In this document: positions 5,052-5,221 of the stretch, in pieces
Position numbering within the stretch: position 1 is the stretch's first letter
Layout of the letters: every line of letters starts with the position of its first letter
NCBI GenBank assembly: GCA_021845705.1
Contig: JAJZVJ010000214.1
Span: 1 to 5,221, forward strand
DNA from: a bacterium
Lineage (GTDB): Bacteria > Elusimicrobiota > Elusimicrobia > Elusimicrobiales > UBA9959
Reading direction: 5' to 3'
DNA length: 5,221 bases
Notes under the pieces: generated by a model
Databases searched by the model: none
The model's input: only the letters and a program-made list of their open reading frames with translations
Told to the model about the DNA's origin: nothing
Program-made: the position numbers and the translations under genes

Positions 5052-5221
5052 TCAGGCCGCAACTCCAAAAACCATGCCAAGCGCCATCTTGAGGACCATC
5101 TGTATTATCATCATCTTTATCTGCTGCTTCATCTGCTCGCTTTCATTGGTAGCGTCTTTCGGCTTGGAAGGCGGGGTGATCTTGGTCTTGCTAAGGCTTG
5201 GGTCGTTCTTTTTAAGGTCAT
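5052..5221 (-). CDS. 3' end of an upstream membrane protein gene, paralogue of the next gene
   Basis: This frame enters from the right edge and ends at a TGA, giving 55 C-terminal residues; the start lies outside the window. Seen directly: a polar Lys/Pro/Ser stretch containing LKKNDPSL and, a little later, TPP; then a charged segment (NESEQMKQQ); then a hydrophobic Met-rich helix (about the last 20 residues) that runs to the C-terminus. Gene A has LKGSDPSL, then TPP, then a charged segment and a membrane helix in the same order, so I infer paralogy. Unlike gene A, this protein stops after the first of the C-terminal helices. If the N-terminus is cytoplasmic with one earlier helix, the C-terminus is back inside. 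It lies 28 bases upstream of gene A on the same strand, so co-transcription is likely. Function is unknown. The reading frame is well supported by this similarity, despite its short length. Confidence 0.8.
   Translation of the reverse strand, partial: DLKKNDPSLSKTKITPPSKPKDATNESEQMKQQIKMMIIQMVLKMALGMVFGVAA

Overview
The window holds one minus-strand cluster from a GC-rich bacterium. It contains three complete protein genes of about 500 residues and the last 55 codons of a fourth gene upstream. No RNA gene, transposase, CRISPR array, phage gene or known defence gene is visible. The proteins look membrane-anchored with large, low-complexity Gly/Ala-rich regions predicted outside the cytoplasm. 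I recognise no named family. The overall style resembles hypothetical proteins I associate with Elusimicrobiota metagenome assemblies, but that is recollection, not a search result.

In transcription order (right to left): positions 5221-5052 are the 3' end of a gene ending in one hydrophobic helix. After 28 bases comes gene A (5023-3470, 517 aa), with a Lys-rich N-terminus, one membrane helix, a Gly-rich middle, three membrane helices and a Gly/Ala heptad-repeat tail. An 89-base gap with a weak promoter candidate leads to gene B (3380-1881, 499 aa), which has the same plan plus an Ala/Lys helix and four C-terminal helices. A 126-base gap with a hairpin leads to gene C (1754-255, 499 aa), which has the same plan but carries an eight-cysteine segment before its last membrane segment. 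Positions 1-254 hold no convincing gene, only hairpins and a weak terminator-like signal.

The main result is that the genes appear to be diverged paralogues in tandem. Short boxes recur in the same order: EKKEKK at the start (A and B), a membrane helix, an S-[ST]-L-D-[ML] box, an aromatic-x-G-x-T box, a PSL box, and Asn/Ser-Pro-Trp/Cys just before the C-terminal membrane helices. Common orientation, short gaps and clear Shine-Dalgarno sites suggest co-expression. The products may form a hetero-oligomeric envelope complex, but no enzymatic motif is visible and the function is unknown. A perfect 16-base palindrome over the stop codon of gene A, upstream of the gene B promoter candidate, is the most unusual non-coding signal.
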